A DNA stretch of 64,000 nt, from the NCBI GenBank assembly GCA_029959085.1, contig JARWIR010000050.1:248001-312000 (forward strand). The letters run 5' to 3'. The notes beneath the pieces are model-generated. The model did not search any database. It was given only the letters and a program-made list of their open reading frames with translations, and had not been told where the DNA came from. Positions within the stretch are counted from its first letter, which is position 1; each line of letters opens with the position of its first letter. Positions 23,804 through 34,725 of the stretch are shown piece by piece. The position numbers were made by a program, and so were the translations under genes. This stretch comes from Nemophila menziesii. Taxonomy: Eukaryota; Streptophyta; Magnoliopsida; Boraginales; Hydrophyllaceae.

Positions 23804-25020
23804 ATATTAGGTGGTCTAGGTATTTCACCTTTACCCCCATTGTTAATGAATTTCAGAACATCTCTATCAATATCAGTAATCTCCTCTTTCTCAATATTAT
23901 CAAATCTGTTAGAGCAAGATACCTCATTAGATGCCTGATTATAATTCTTTATATTATGAGATTTACCTCCCACAACTTTCCATTCTTTCTCACTAACTTT
24001 ATCCTTTCCTTTATCCTTCCTACTATTATTATCAGTTTTTGGAACCCAAACTTTTGTAGTGTTATTACACTTATTCTCTAAGTGCCCAATTTTGTTGCAC
24101 TTAGTACAAACTTTCGGTTTCCACTCATATTCTACTTTAACAACCTGTAACTCATCTAATCCAATATCAACATATAATTCATCAGGTAATTCTTCCTTAG
24201 TTTCAATTTCCACACAAACTCTAGCATAACCCAGTCTAGTCATGGACTGAGTCATACTATCCATCTGTAGTGGTACACCAATACCACTAGCCATATAACC
24301 TAAACCTTTTTTAGTCCACATGACCATAGGGATGTTACTTAATTTAGCCCAAATTGGGATTTTAGTAACATAAAGGTTCTCAAATTGCATACCAATTTTC
24401 CACGGTCTTAACAATAGAGGAGATCCATTAATATGCCACATTTGTTCTAAAACCTTATCACACATTTGCTTATTCTCAAATTTAAAGATAAACGTACCAT
24501 TACTGCCAGATTTAACATCAATCTTACCAAACTTTGACCACTGAAACTTAACAAAGTTAACAATATAATAGAATAAGGGAGGTGAATCAAGGAATTGTCC
24601 TATTAGACAATTCTCCCATTTCGCATGGCCCTCATCTAAGACTTCCTTATTCGGGACTATAATACGCTTACCTTCTTTACGCATCGGCTCATGATACTCT
24701 AGATTCATATCTAGGTTTTCATTTTTTCCGAACAATTTAGACCATTCTTTAGATTTCGGCGCTACCTCAGCTTGATTTACATCAATCTGGGCAACCACTA
24801 CCGAATCCATACCTTGAGCAACCGACTTTTGTGAATCAACCGACTTTTGTGAGTCAACCTCCTCACTATTTGAATCCTTGATACAAGGGCTCATCGGAGG
24901 AGTGACAACACTTGTATTACTTTGAGGCGAAAAGATCATCTTAGTGATATCAGTGAACTTAGCTTTTGCTTTTTTAGATCCAGTACCACTAAGACGACTC
25001 GAGTTAATCATTTTCGTCAT
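23800..25020 (-). CDS. LINE ORF1: DUF4283-like domain and CCHC zinc knuckle protein
   Basis: 406 residues and intact. A low-complexity N-terminus includes a VDSQKS repeat (55-66). A DUF4283-like region follows (about 130-215, with GQFLDSPP and GPLLLRPW-like GSPLLLRPW). Next is a linker with IWAKLSNIP and a CX2CX4HX4C zinc knuckle (C305, C308, H313, C318). The C-terminus is basic, around KDKGKDKV. ORF1 proteins of this class bind the element RNA and form the particle used for target-primed reverse transcription; that role is inferred from the family. The stop TGA (23802-23800) overlaps the ORF2 start as ATGA, which fits coupled reinitiation. The ATG at 25020 is preceded only by the leader. Confidence 0.93.
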   Translation of the reverse strand: MTKMINSSRLSGTGSKKAKAKFTDITKMIFSPQSNTSVVTPPMSPCIKDSNSEEVDSQKSVDSQKSVAQGMDSVVVAQIDVNQAEVAPKSKEWSKLFGKNENLDMNLEYHEPMRKEGKRIIVPNKEVLDEGHAKWENCLIGQFLDSPPLFYYIVNFVKFQWSKFGKIDVKSGSNGTFIFKFENKQMCDKVLEQMWHINGSPLLLRPWKIGMQFENLYVTKIPIWAKLSNIPMVMWTKKGLGYMASGIGVPLQMDSMTQSMTRLGYARVCVEIETKEELPDELYVDIGLDELQVVKVEYEWKPKVCTKCNKIGHLENKCNNTTKVWVPKTDNNSRKDKGKDKVSEKEWKVVGGKSHNIKNYNQASNEVSCSNRFDNIEKEEITDIDRDVLKFINNGGKGEIPRPPNI

Positions 25021-25317
25021 TCAACCGATCTGAGAAGCAACTAGAAAAGAGAAAAACAAAAGAAAATGAAGAAGAACGGCTTAGAAATGGGTGGGTTAGG
25101 GTTAAACTAAGAGGAGAGAGAGAAGACCGATGAATATTAGATCCCAGATTTGGGAAATAACATTCAATCGGGTAACCTAAAAAGCAAAAAAGGAGAAATA
25201 AAAGGGTTTTTTGGTGTGTTTTGATTTTTTAAGAGATGGAATAAGTTTATTTGGCTATGAATGAGTTGAGAGAACTTTTTTGACGTTGACTCTCATTTGA
25301 CCGGCTTTGTCTTTCTC
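25021..25317 (-). other. LINE 5' leader
   Basis: Between the right target duplication and the ORF1 ATG. It is richer in G and A than the surroundings and contains a GGGTTAGGGTT stretch. It may hold the internal promoter expected of an L1 element; no promoter motif can be assigned. Confidence 0.5.
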
Positions 25318-25330
25318 AACACTCAGGAAA
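25318..25330. repeat. LINE target-site duplication, right copy
   Basis: AACACTCAGGAAA, identical to 20006-20018, followed by GTTAATCAG as in the empty sites of U1 (after 8942) and U4 (after 45650). Confidence 0.95.
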
Positions 25331-25384
25331 GTTAATCAGAAAAACTTTGAATTCTCCATGAGGCACCACAAAAACAAACATCTT

Positions 25385-25735
25385 TTAAGATACATTAAGG
25401 AACTTATAATAGCAAGATACTAATAATCTATATGAGGTGTCAAAGTAAAATACATTATATGTGGTCTTCGACATCTTCTGTCTTGCAAAAGAAGCATCAA
25501 TGGGTAAAAGTTTGCAACATAGGAAGTGCCAAAAATCTTTTACAGAATATGGAGTTCCAATAAGTCCAAACAAATGTTTGGCATGTAAACAAACGAAAGC
25601 CCGAGGAAGTAAGTCCCCGACTATACTAAGGTTGGGAAGGCGTCCATATATATTGTCCATATATCCATTACAAATCACGGGGCTTATATGAGAGTATATT
25701 ATACAAAAACAAATTGTTTGAGGAAAGGGTAACAA
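25385..25735 (-). other. Region open on both strands, U2
   Basis: Copy of 8997-9347. The 116-codon minus frame and the 76-codon plus frame (25461-25691) are both open. Unknown. Confidence 0.3.
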
Positions 25736-26097
25736 AATTCAGTATCTTGCACTTTGATGAATCCACACAAAAATCTATATTCAAGAAGATATTTGGCATC
25801 TTAAGGTCACGTCTCTTACAATGAGAGAGAGAGATATGCGAACATCATTTTTTATTTATTAGTTGTGCAAATAAACAATCCCTACTATATGTTTCAAATT
25901 TTGATTTTCTATTTCTTATGCTCTCTCTTTAATTTTTGTTGTTGTATACTCTAGTAGAGGTCAGTTTGGGGTCATTGACATACTGACTAATAAGACTTGA
26001 GTGACAGAAGTTCTCTTGGTAATTTAATGTGTTTGCAACTTTGAGTTTGACTTTAATATCAATTTTTGTATAATTTATTTCATTGTACTTTCGCAAA

Positions 26098-26295
26098 CTA
26101 TACCATTTTATTGTTCCCAATCTCTAAGAAAAGATATTTGAATATTAATAAACTAATATGAATGCAAAAATAGACATACATGTGTTTATTTGGAATGAAA
26201 AGTAAGACTATAATTACATAACAAATGTTTAGAAAAACATTAGATTTGTCATTGCACCATGTTTTAAGCTTAATATTAATATTAACTAATGCCAT
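26098..26295 (-). CDS. Hypothetical 65-aa hydrophobic ORF, tail of U2
   Basis: Copy of the frame at 9703-9900 with NTWC changed to KTWC and a C-terminus of EIGNNKMV. Same start context. Doubtful as a gene. Confidence 0.25.
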   Translation of the reverse strand: MALVNINIKLKTWCNDKSNVFLNICYVIIVLLFIPNKHMYVYFCIHISLLIFKYLFLEIGNNKMV

Positions 26296-26443
26296 GGTCT
26301 CCTTTGTTGAAGTGTCATGGCAAACATCTATTTTATCTCTAATACACTTAAGCCTTAGTCACGAATTGACAAGGAGAATATTTTCCTGAAAGAAGAGTGA
26401 GAGAGAGAGAGAAAAGTTGGGTGATTAATTGATCCTCTCACTC

Positions 26444-28478
26444 TTAAAACTCATTAGGAAGAGCTGAATATTTCAATAAAGTTTCTTACGGTTCCAATAT
26501 GTGCAGATTATCCAATCGGGGTGTTTCGCAAACCAACTATTTTAACAAGTGGATTCGAGTACCCATCCAAAAACACTTTATTTATCTGCACAACCACAAA
26601 ACATTCATATTACATCTCCAAAATCTATTTCAATACCTTTTAATTTAATTTTATAACAAAAAACTATTAGAGAATTTGCCGGTCTAGAGAATATTTACCT
26701 GTGAACACCCAAAGACTTTGAGGAGTTTCAATGATAAGCAACTATCTACAATCAATCCTAATCCTTCATTGGATATCCTTCTACACCACGATATATCTAA
26801 ATTAATCAAGCTTTTTGAAGTCCTAGCAAGCGAGATCGCAGTATTGTGGGCAACCTGTTAAAATCAATGAAACAATAATATTATGTCACAAGAAAATAAA
26901 AATATTTACCAGAATGCAATAATTCAGCCACATACCTTTGAAATCTTATTTAGCGACAGATCCTTTAGATTCTGCCCTGAAACTTCCAGAAAAGCCGCAA
27001 CTGCTTCATCACTGAAATGTAAAGATCATTTACATTTGCATTTACACAAAAATAATTAAACCCAGTGATTAATTATACTATTTAAAATCTAGAATTGTAA
27101 AAACCTGAATCGATTGCTCCCAAGTTTGAGTGTTTCGAGTGATGTACACTTGTTGGCAGGATATTCCAAGCCCTTATCTGTCAGATTCTCAGCATTTAGC
27201 GCTCGAAGATCAACACACGTGCTCCCAATCAATTCCAAAGCATAATTTGTCAATTTCCTGCATCCAAATGTAATAATAATCTTTGAAGAAGAAGATGTGG
27301 AATAAGTAATTCAAAAAAAATTAATTTTTAATTAAAAAAATGGCCACACATGAACAAGGGGCAATTAGTCACGAAATGAAATTTAAAGGGCATCCAGTCC
27401 AAAAAATATCTAGTAGACTGAAAACTATCAAAAAAGGCAAATTTTAGTGGGTATTGGATGTATTTAGTCTTTAGAAAATCAAGGACAAGTTATATTCTTT
27501 ATGACAAATCCTCTATTCAAATATTAAAAAAAATCTCAAAAATGATTCAAAATTTCAAGACATTTTACGAAAAATATACTAGTAAATATAAAATCTAACA
27601 ACTATTTATCTTAGTTTGTTGGTAAACAAAATGTAGTAAACTTTTGTGGACTGAGAAAATAACATATATGAGAACTTTTAAGAGTAAGATAGAAAAGCTA
27701 GAATCTAAAGGTCTTACATGCTACTTATTTACCACAATGGTATCTAATCTTATATTGTTACAATAAACCTTAACTTTTATTTACCATAAGCTAATATAAT
27801 ATTATGCACTAACCATATATCTTGGTAAAGTATTGTAAAAGTTACCATATGATTAACAAAATTTAGGGTTTCTGACACCTAAAAACAAAATTTAAAAGCT
27901 ATAAAAAATTAATTCTTATTGTTTTACATTCATAATGAAGTGAATTTAGCAACTTCATAATATATATTGTGATCTTATTGTCTGTGTATAAGATAATGTA
28001 ATATATTTAAAAGATAATTAGATACATATCAAACATAATAATTACTGAAATGGTGAAAACTTACTAAGACTATTATGGAGAATTTCTCCATTATTGAAGT
28101 ATCATGACTAACGATCTTTTTTCTGTAAATAAAATATTAAAATGAAAAGGTTTATATTATAAAGATTATCACATATTACAATTAAAAAATCAATTAATAA
28201 AAAATTAATTACTTACAGATATTTAATAAATACAACAAATCTAAAAAATAATTTATCCATTTTAATGAAAAAATTTCAAATTATGGACAATTTGAATCAG
28301 TTTATAAAATAATTTAAGATTCTAATTTAAATTTTTAATCTCCAATTTTTTTATTCTAGTTTCAGATTGTACACTATAGCCTTTTTAAATCATACAAAAA
28401 GAATAAAAAATTAATCATATAATTCTAAACACCCGTGTTATAATACATTTACCTTTTATAATTGAAAATAATTTGCAT
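26444..28478 (-). CDS. RAD7/rhp7-like truncated LRR protein, copy g2 (189 codons, open)
   Basis: Model: exon 1 28453-28478 (ATG; MQIIFNYK), exon 2 28065-28122, exon A 27105-27280, exon B 26936-27011, exon C 26699-26854, last exon from 26585. All junctions are GT-AG and phases agree. The frame stays open to TAA at 26510 (about 189 codons). A 9-base in-frame deletion in exon A removes three residues after RALN. The leucine-rich repeats match the C-terminal repeats of plant RAD7/rhp7-like proteins; the N-terminal two-thirds of such proteins are missing. A second frame in the last exon continues for about 22 codons (LHILEPEETLLKYS) to 26444, suggesting an old one-base loss that shortened the C-terminus. 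Expression is not shown. The 28-codon start is unrecognised. Confidence 0.5.
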
Positions 28479-28662
28479 TTTTGTTGTCAATCTAGGGTTT
28501 GAAAATGGTGTGTTGTGTCTACTTGAAATGGAGAGGCGACTTTCAAAATATTTTGTTTAACATATGCATAAGTTGAAACCTATATAGGGTGATGGATTGA
28601 TATTTTTAGTAGGGTTTCACAATTATGATCTTATATTTTGGTGGGCCTCAATGTTATGGGCC
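28479..28662 (-). promoter_or_regulatory. Promoter block of LRR copy g2
   Basis: Telo-boxes at 28493-28500 and 28610-28617, CCTATATAGG at 28579-28588, TGGGCC at 28642-28647 and 28657-28662. All intact, as is the ATG below. Confidence 0.55.
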
Positions 28663-28739
28663 GTTGTGCTTACTACCCAATCATGAACCATATCCATACT
28701 TTATTATACAAGTTAATTAATAAAGATATGTTATCATAC

Positions 28740-30090
28740 ATATAAGGAGGTAATTTGGTAACTCTTTTCTATTTGATCCCTTTAATAATGATTTCAAATG
28801 TATATTTTACAAAAGATGCTAGTATCCCATGGTCAAGAACAATCTATGGTCAAACAAAGTCTTCTTTAATAGAAGCCTAATATTGGTCTATTCACCTGAA
28901 TCATTTTAGTTTTTATTTCGAAGAACGAGGTTTGGCAGAAACTTGGTAAAAGTCTTTTATAAAATTATTTCTAAAATACATATCCTTAGAATGAAAACCT
29001 TAATGTTGAAACTAGTATCTTTAGACCAGACTACATTCATATGAGGAAAGATATGTCAAAGATAATATGACAATTTATCACTAAAGCTCTACATAAATTC
29101 AAGAGGATGAACGAACACCCACATAAAATGAGGCATATACCATACTAAAAAATGATATGCAACAAAATTATGATATGTTGAATAAAATACTACTGAACAA
29201 GTGCTCGTAAAACTAGGAATACAATCCAAGGTTTCTTTCATTATTAAATGTGTGTCAACTGTACTTTTCGTGATCATATACTTCTACCATTATATTACCA
29301 GTAAAAGGAAAATCTGACAAGGAGACTCACTATCAATTTACCTAATTATCTTCAATGCAAACTCTAAGTAGTATAAATAATAGTGTCATTTTCGACTTTG
29401 ATATGTCTCCATTTCGCAGACAATTAAAATTTCGTCCTCAAAATAGACATGCTTAAAATCCATTTCCTAAACGAGGTCATGTGAAATATTAAATTTCCTC
29501 TTACCTATTCTAAAAATCTCAACAAATGAATGTTCAACTTAAGTATGTTTAACTATTTTTGGTATGTAGCTAGTTAATCCATCGTAGTGGAAAGAAGTCT
29601 AAGGTTAGTGTACTAGTGTATACGACAAAGTATGTAACACCCCATCTCAAAGGAGGGTGTCAATCTTTACCCAAGCTTGAAGAATTTGAATGTAATAATT
29701 AAAAAATAAATACTGTCCTTATTTCATATTTCCGTTTATATATAAAAAAAGATATATACCACCAAAATATCAATAAAGACATGGCATAGATTCATAAATA
29801 TATAAACTACGATCTTACGAACATGTTCACTATCAGGAACATTCTGTGAAGGACTATGTTTTTTAGATAAATTATCAAAAACACAAAGAAGTTTGCAATC
29901 TGCTTTAAGACCCTTATTTTCTCTGTTTGAAGGGGTAAACCCCTAATATGTATATTTTATTTACTTCTTCACACAATGACTGAAGCCTTCTCTTCTTCTC
30001 GTACGTCATTATGACCCTTAGTGTTGAGCTCTAAGTAAATCTTGTTATCACCTTCAATAATGCCATGTGCATTAGTGGGTAGGTCCAAGC
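28740..30090. other. Head spacer of U3
   Basis: Equivalent to 1090-2455. The head ORF (29089-29277) is 62 codons here after loss of a few bases near 29262. Nothing else recognised. Confidence 0.5.
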
Positions 30091-30099
30091 ATAATATAT

Positions 30100-31125
30100 G
30101 TCCCTACAATGAAATATTGCATAATATAGGGAACTATAATACAACTTTTGCATAATATAAGGAGCTATATACTATAGTGCAACTTTGTCATAATATATGG
30201 GCCTATATTGCAATATATGGGGACCTATATTGCAATTTTTGAAAAAACATAGGGCATTTACGTCAACAAAGACGCTAATTTTGAAGGAGTGAATTCTTGA
30301 AAAAAAGCTTCATCTCATAGAATGTTTAAGGAATTGTATATATAATATAGGGACCTAAAGTGCAATTTATTCTATGTATAGGTGAAACCGTGTGATTATT
30401 TTTTTCATGCGAGTTGTTTATTATGATGGATGGATATAAAGATAGAGTGTCCTACTTGTCGTCACCCTCTTCCACCAGCTTGACTGAAGATTCTTCTTAA
30501 GGAAAAATTTGTAAATTTCATTTTGGGTAAATTTACTAAACTTTTAATTTTTTAATTTTATGTGGTTTTTATTTGTATGATTATTTTTTTATTTAATGTA
30601 AGAGATAGAGAATTGTAGAATAACAAATGCAAAAAAATTAAAATCAAGGCCTATAGTGTAGTTTATGGATCATATAGGGACCCACAATACTTTTTTTGCA
30701 TATTATAGCGACCTACAGTATATAGATAGTGCATAGTATAGTGACATTTAGTGTAATTTTATATAATAAGGGGATCTAGATTGCAATTGTTCATAATATA
30801 GTAAACTATAGTAGTATAGTGTAATTTTACTTAACATAGGAACTTATAGTGCAATTTTCCATAATATAGGGACTTATAGTGCAATTTATATGGAAAAAAA
30901 TCGAATGTGGTTTTCAGAATCATTACTTGGTCTCCCCACATTCTAAAATAAATCCTTATTAAATATATAAAGATTTTGTTTTTATATAATAAATATATGG
31001 CCTTATACTATAATTCATTAAAAATAAATTTATATAAGTCGTATAGGGATATATATTGCGGATTTTGTAAAATTTAGGATCCTATATTGCAAATTTGTAT
31101 AATATAAGGACCTATAGTACAATAA
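30100..31125. repeat. Extended GGGACCTATA minisatellite, U3
   Basis: In type B units the degenerate minisatellite of the head continues past the A/B divergence point. Words such as CATAATATAGGGACTTATAG with TGCAATTT recur at about 30690-30900 and again at 31040-31120. Type A units stop at the equivalent of 30694. Between 30900 and 31030 is AT-rich sequence without recognised content. Confidence 0.7.
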
Positions 31126-31564
31126 TTGGTATTGAGAAGTCTTGTTTTTTTCTTGTTTAGGGTAGAGGAGGAATCAACAGAGGATCAATGTAAACATATT
31201 GTAAGAATATGATGAAGATTTGATATAGGTGTATGTATGTATTATTTATAATAATAGTTATGTAATATTTCGATGAAGCTTTGTTACTTAATTAGAGATA
31301 GATTTTTTGTTGAGATATTATATTTTTTATCTTTTAAACCCAAGGTTTCACATGAGACTTCAAATTAACACACATTTGGCAGTGTTTTCAAGCTTCTAAC
31401 TAAATTTAGATATATATTTTTTTTATCTATGAAATGTATAATACTTGGCAATGTGCCTGGCTCTTTCATGAAAAACAGGGTTGAAACATATACCCCATAA
31501 CTAAGAAAAAATATTAAGTATTTTCTCAAAATATAAAATTTTAGTTTAGTATTTTTTAGCTTCC

Positions 31565-31587
31565 ATTATATATATATATAGAGAGAG

Positions 31588-31618
<31 letters not shown>

Positions 31619-31623
31619 GAAAG
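31565..31623. repeat. (TA)n(GA)n microsatellite, U3
   Basis: TA run followed by a GA run with scattered A interruptions. Its length differs in U5 (51888-51957, longest) and U6 (61024-61051, shortest). Confidence 0.9.
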
Positions 31624-31656
31624 ATTAATCATCAATTTTCTTTTTAGGGCAGACGA

Positions 31657-32528
31657 CCTAAACTTCCAAGTTTGACTCAGTTTTTTACATTTTTGAATAT
31701 ATTTGAGAGTTACATTGACTATGGTAAAAGTTAGTCTTATAATTTAGAATCATTTTGATTCTCGAAAGATATAATCCATAATTATTTAGTCACACTACTT
31801 TTTTAATCAAATTTAGTCACACTATAAGAGTAACCATCGTTCATAAATTTCTAATTTTAATTTCATTTGAAAAAAACGTATGGATCTAAAATAGATAGTT
31901 GTAGTTGTTAATGTATTCTACACTCTTTCGAGTGAATGAATCATATCAAAATGGAAAAAATCATCAGATGCATTAAAAAATAAAAAGATAAAAAATATTC
32001 ACGGATGGATTCATTGCACCACATTCTATCCTAGAAAATTGTGAGAATTGAAAATAGAGTTTTTTCTAACATAAGAGGCTTTAGAGACACATCCTAAACT
32101 CCCAAGTTTGACTCAATCTTTTACATTTTTGAATATATTTGAGAGTTACTTTGACAATGGTCAAAGTTAGTCTTATAATTTGGAATCATTTTGATTCTTG
32201 AAAGATATAATTCCATAATTCTTTAGTCACACTACTTTTTTTAATCAAATTTAGTAACATTACAATTAACTATCAATCATAAATTTCTAATTTTTAACTT
32301 TATTTTAAAAAATTATGGATCTAAAATCGATAGTTGTAGTTGTTAAAGTATTATACACTCTTTCGATTGAGTGAATCTTTATCAAAATGGAAATAATTAT
32401 CAGATGCATTAAAAACGAAATAGATAAAAATATTCACGATCGATTCATTGCACCACATTCTATCTTACAAAATCGTGAGAATTGAAAATAGAGTTTTTTT
32501 TTACATAAGAGGCTTTAAAGACACCTCC
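31657..32528. repeat. Direct tandem duplication, 436-bp period, U3
   Basis: Copy 1 31657-32092 and copy 2 32093-32528, each from CCTAAACT.CCAAGTTTGAC to AGGCTTTA.AGACACXT. The two differ at many positions (for example CGAGTGAATGAATC against CGATTGAGTGAATC), so the duplication is older than the array units. It occurs in every type B unit. Confidence 0.9.
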
Positions 32529-32645
32529 TATAAACACATGCATCCTTACCCAATCTACTTTTTTTATTAAAAATACATAAACAAAATTAACACTCTAATC
32601 CAAAATCTCTCTACCCATTATACCTATTTTTTGTTTTTTATTTAC

Positions 32646-32770
32646 TATATATAACATTTTTTATCATAATTATTTAAAAAACCCTAAACATTAGCTTCTC
32701 TCTCCTCTATTTATTAAAACCTCACAATGATTTTCTTCTACCTTTTTGTCTTTCATTTTCTTTCTCAGCC
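32646..32770 (+). promoter_or_regulatory. Promoter-like block of a small-peptide relic, U3
   Basis: TATATATAA at 32646-32654, then AAACCCTAAACATT and a CT-rich leader (CTTCTCTCTCCTCT), then ATGs at 32727 and 32771. The spacing is normal for a plant core promoter and 5' UTR. Confidence 0.45.
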
Positions 32771-32909
32771 ATGGCTGCTAGAACTTCACATATCTTGAAG
32801 ATCATGTCTTCTATATAGTCACGAGCATCTAGTTCACGAAAGAAGATGAGACATGTCGTTCATCCCCCTTCATGCTGCTGCACAAGGAAATAGTTTGCTA
32901 CTCCGGTGA
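32727..32909 (+). pseudogene. Relic of a small secreted-peptide-like gene, U3
   Basis: One frame from ATG 32727 starts with a hydrophobic leader (MIFFYLFVFHFLSQPW), like a signal peptide. It passes TGA at 32796-32798 and TGA at 32847-32849, and ends at TGA 32907-32909. The middle piece ends HLVHERR; the last begins DMSFIPLHAAAQ. The spacing R-R-six positions-P-L-H recalls the CLE peptide motif, but only those residues match and a stop lies inside, so this is speculation. A second ATG in a better context (CAGCCATGG, 32771) opens only MAARTSHILKIMSSI before TAG. The 183 bp have no indels among U3, U5 and U6. Confidence 0.3.
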
Positions 32910-33229
32910 AGGAGATACTGATGTTCAAGCTTGAAGATCTCCGTCATTCATGAGTAAAGACCTCCGCCGTTATTCGAGTAAAGTCATTCGTGAAATCCTT
33001 GTGGTTTGAGAAAGTTTTGTCGCCAGAGATCTATGGAGCCTCGAGCTTTGGTTGTAGAACGTTGGAGATGTCTTTTTCTTTTTCTTAGTAGATAGACATA
33101 TGTACATTTCATGTTACATCATTTATTCAATATTAATTGTTGACTCTTTATTAGTAAATGTATTTTAATGTATGTTTATTGTTTTCTCCCTACATAATTC
33201 TTGTAGTATTAATTGTAAAAAAACTCAGT

Positions 33230-33425
33230 AATTTATTACTCAGGATTTTTACCATATACTCAGTAACTTTCCCTCAATCTCAGTAAAATCCCTGATCAAT
33301 CATTTTTCTCCGAGTACTCAATTCTTTTTCTCGATAACTCACTACGTTTTCCGAGTACTCAGTACCTTTTTCGAGTACTCATTACTATTTCTGGCAACCT
33401 AGCACCTTTTTCGAGTACCATAATG
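33230..33425. repeat. Degenerate ACTCAGTACC minisatellite, U3
   Basis: Imperfect copies of a word near TTTTTCGAGTACTCAGTACC, spaced about 18-30 bp. U3 is the shortest version; U5 (53540-53835) has an extra duplicated piece around TTTCTGGCAACCTAGCACC. Confidence 0.75.
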
Positions 33426-34725
33426 TTTTACGGCGGCACTAGCGGTGGTCGGCGGTTCGGAGATCGGTAGTGGTTGGTGGTTGTGATCGGAGTTGGAAAC
33501 TATTGATACTCTGTGAAGGAGGAGGAGATAAAAATGGTAATAGAGTAGAGAAAAAAATTATAAGGGAGGATAAAGAAGTATCTATTTTTGTTTTATATAT
33601 ACATTAAGATTGTTATTGAAACACAAGGTGTCAAAGGTTTCTTTCGAGAATAGTTGATTAGGATATTACTTATTGGGCAAGTAGATGGTCTCAAGACCAC
33701 ATGAGTAATTCACCCTCTAAAATTTGACAAGTCATAATTATGTTTTTTTCTATCTTTTAATGTTCAAGGATCCTATAATTAATCGTAGTAACATGAACTA
33801 GATATAGTTTTTTTTGAAATTCAAACTAATAAATAGTGTTCAAGAACTCCCGCATAAGATTTTTAACCTTCTAGAAAATGGTCTTAGAATTAGTCGAAAC
33901 TAAGATATTTTAGAAAGTTTGGGAGGTTCTTAAGGTTATATTAGCATGACTTATTAAGTTATGTCTAATTTATTTCTTTTCCTGAACATATAGTCTAACC
34001 GATACTTAGGTCATTTTAGAAAGTTTGTGAGGTAAATCAAGCACCTCAACTCAATAGTGGAAATAGGTTGTGGTATCTCTCTTCCCTCTACCCGTAGGGC
34101 ACTCTTACTCATTTTAATCAAATTTGATGTTATATTTTCTTTTTTCCCTTGGGTTAATTATTATCGTGGATTTTAGCCACACATATCGCATTTTTTTGGT
34201 TTGATTTTGTTTAAAAGATGTTATTATGGAGGTCTCTTAAAGGCATCCGATTATTGGGATTTTATATGGGATAGGGTTTAGGATGAGAGTCGGAGTTGAG
34301 AGAGTAGCAGCTTCTTGTGAAGGATGATAGTTTTATGGCCTTTATAGTCTTCATGTGGGCTAGTGGTTGAGTGGAGAGAGTTGATAGTTGTGTAGATGTA
34401 GAAGACGGCCGGGTCAATGTGGTCTTAAAGGTTATCAGAGTTAGAGAACCAAGGATTTCAGGTTGCATGGATAGTGTATAGTGTGTTGAAAGTAACAGGG
34501 TGGTGTTCAACAATGTGGGAAAAAAACAACAGGACATGGTTGTAAAATTGGGTTCAGGCTTCGTGGTCGTGGTTGAAATGGCAAGGGGGGTCTCTAGTTA
34601 TCACTAGTTGTTTTGGTTGATGAAATTGAAGTAGGTAATGGCCCTACAGGGTGGGGCAAAACTACTTTGTTGGAGTTCGGTATAGATTATACATGTTTGG
34701 AGGATAGGGTAAGGTACTTACATGG
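33426..34725. other. Type B spacer of U3
   Basis: A GC-richer patch (33426-33500) with GGTGGTCGGCGG words is followed by a stretch related to type A 5700-5960 (33830-34090). 34200-34725 is less AT-rich and coding-like in places. Near 34640 one plus frame gives VGNGPTGWGKTTLLE, which looks like a P-loop, but no surrounding domain supports it. A 91-codon minus frame (34262-34537) is kept in part in U6 and lost by deletion in U5. No gene is called. Confidence 0.4.

Larger units (their letters stand above)
20019..25317 (-). mobile_element. L1-type LINE (non-LTR retrotransposon), near full length
   Basis: A 5.3-kb element reading right to left: a 5' leader of about 297 bp (25021-25317), ORF1 (25020-23800), ORF2 (23803-20201), a 3' UTR, AATAAA (20053-20058) and a 16-base poly(A) tail seen as T's at 20019-20034. 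Identical 13-bp target duplications flank it. The same site is empty in U1 and U4, proving insertion. A leader, both ORFs and clean duplications suggest an insertion with little or no 5' truncation. ORF2 is broken, so the element is not autonomous now. Confidence 0.97.
11250..27638. repeat. Tandem unit U2, type A with LINE insertion
   Basis: Same layout as U1 but interrupted by a 5.3-kb LINE (20019-25317). Without the LINE and one target copy it is about 11.08 kb. It shares with U4 the 183-bp deletion (junction near 14023-14030), the 13-bp deletion near 14600, the four-G run after the hAT-like element and the extra 27 bp near 19435-19460. U2 and U4 are therefore sister copies relative to U1. 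Confidence 0.95.

Noticed and set aside
23165..24081. Plus-strand frames at 23165 and 23788 and a second minus frame at 23176
   Set aside because: Shadows of the LINE endonuclease and ORF1 frames.
34636..34685. P-loop-like GPTGWGKTT in the type B spacer
   Set aside because: No Walker B or flanking ATPase sequence; the frame is short and only the motif itself matches.
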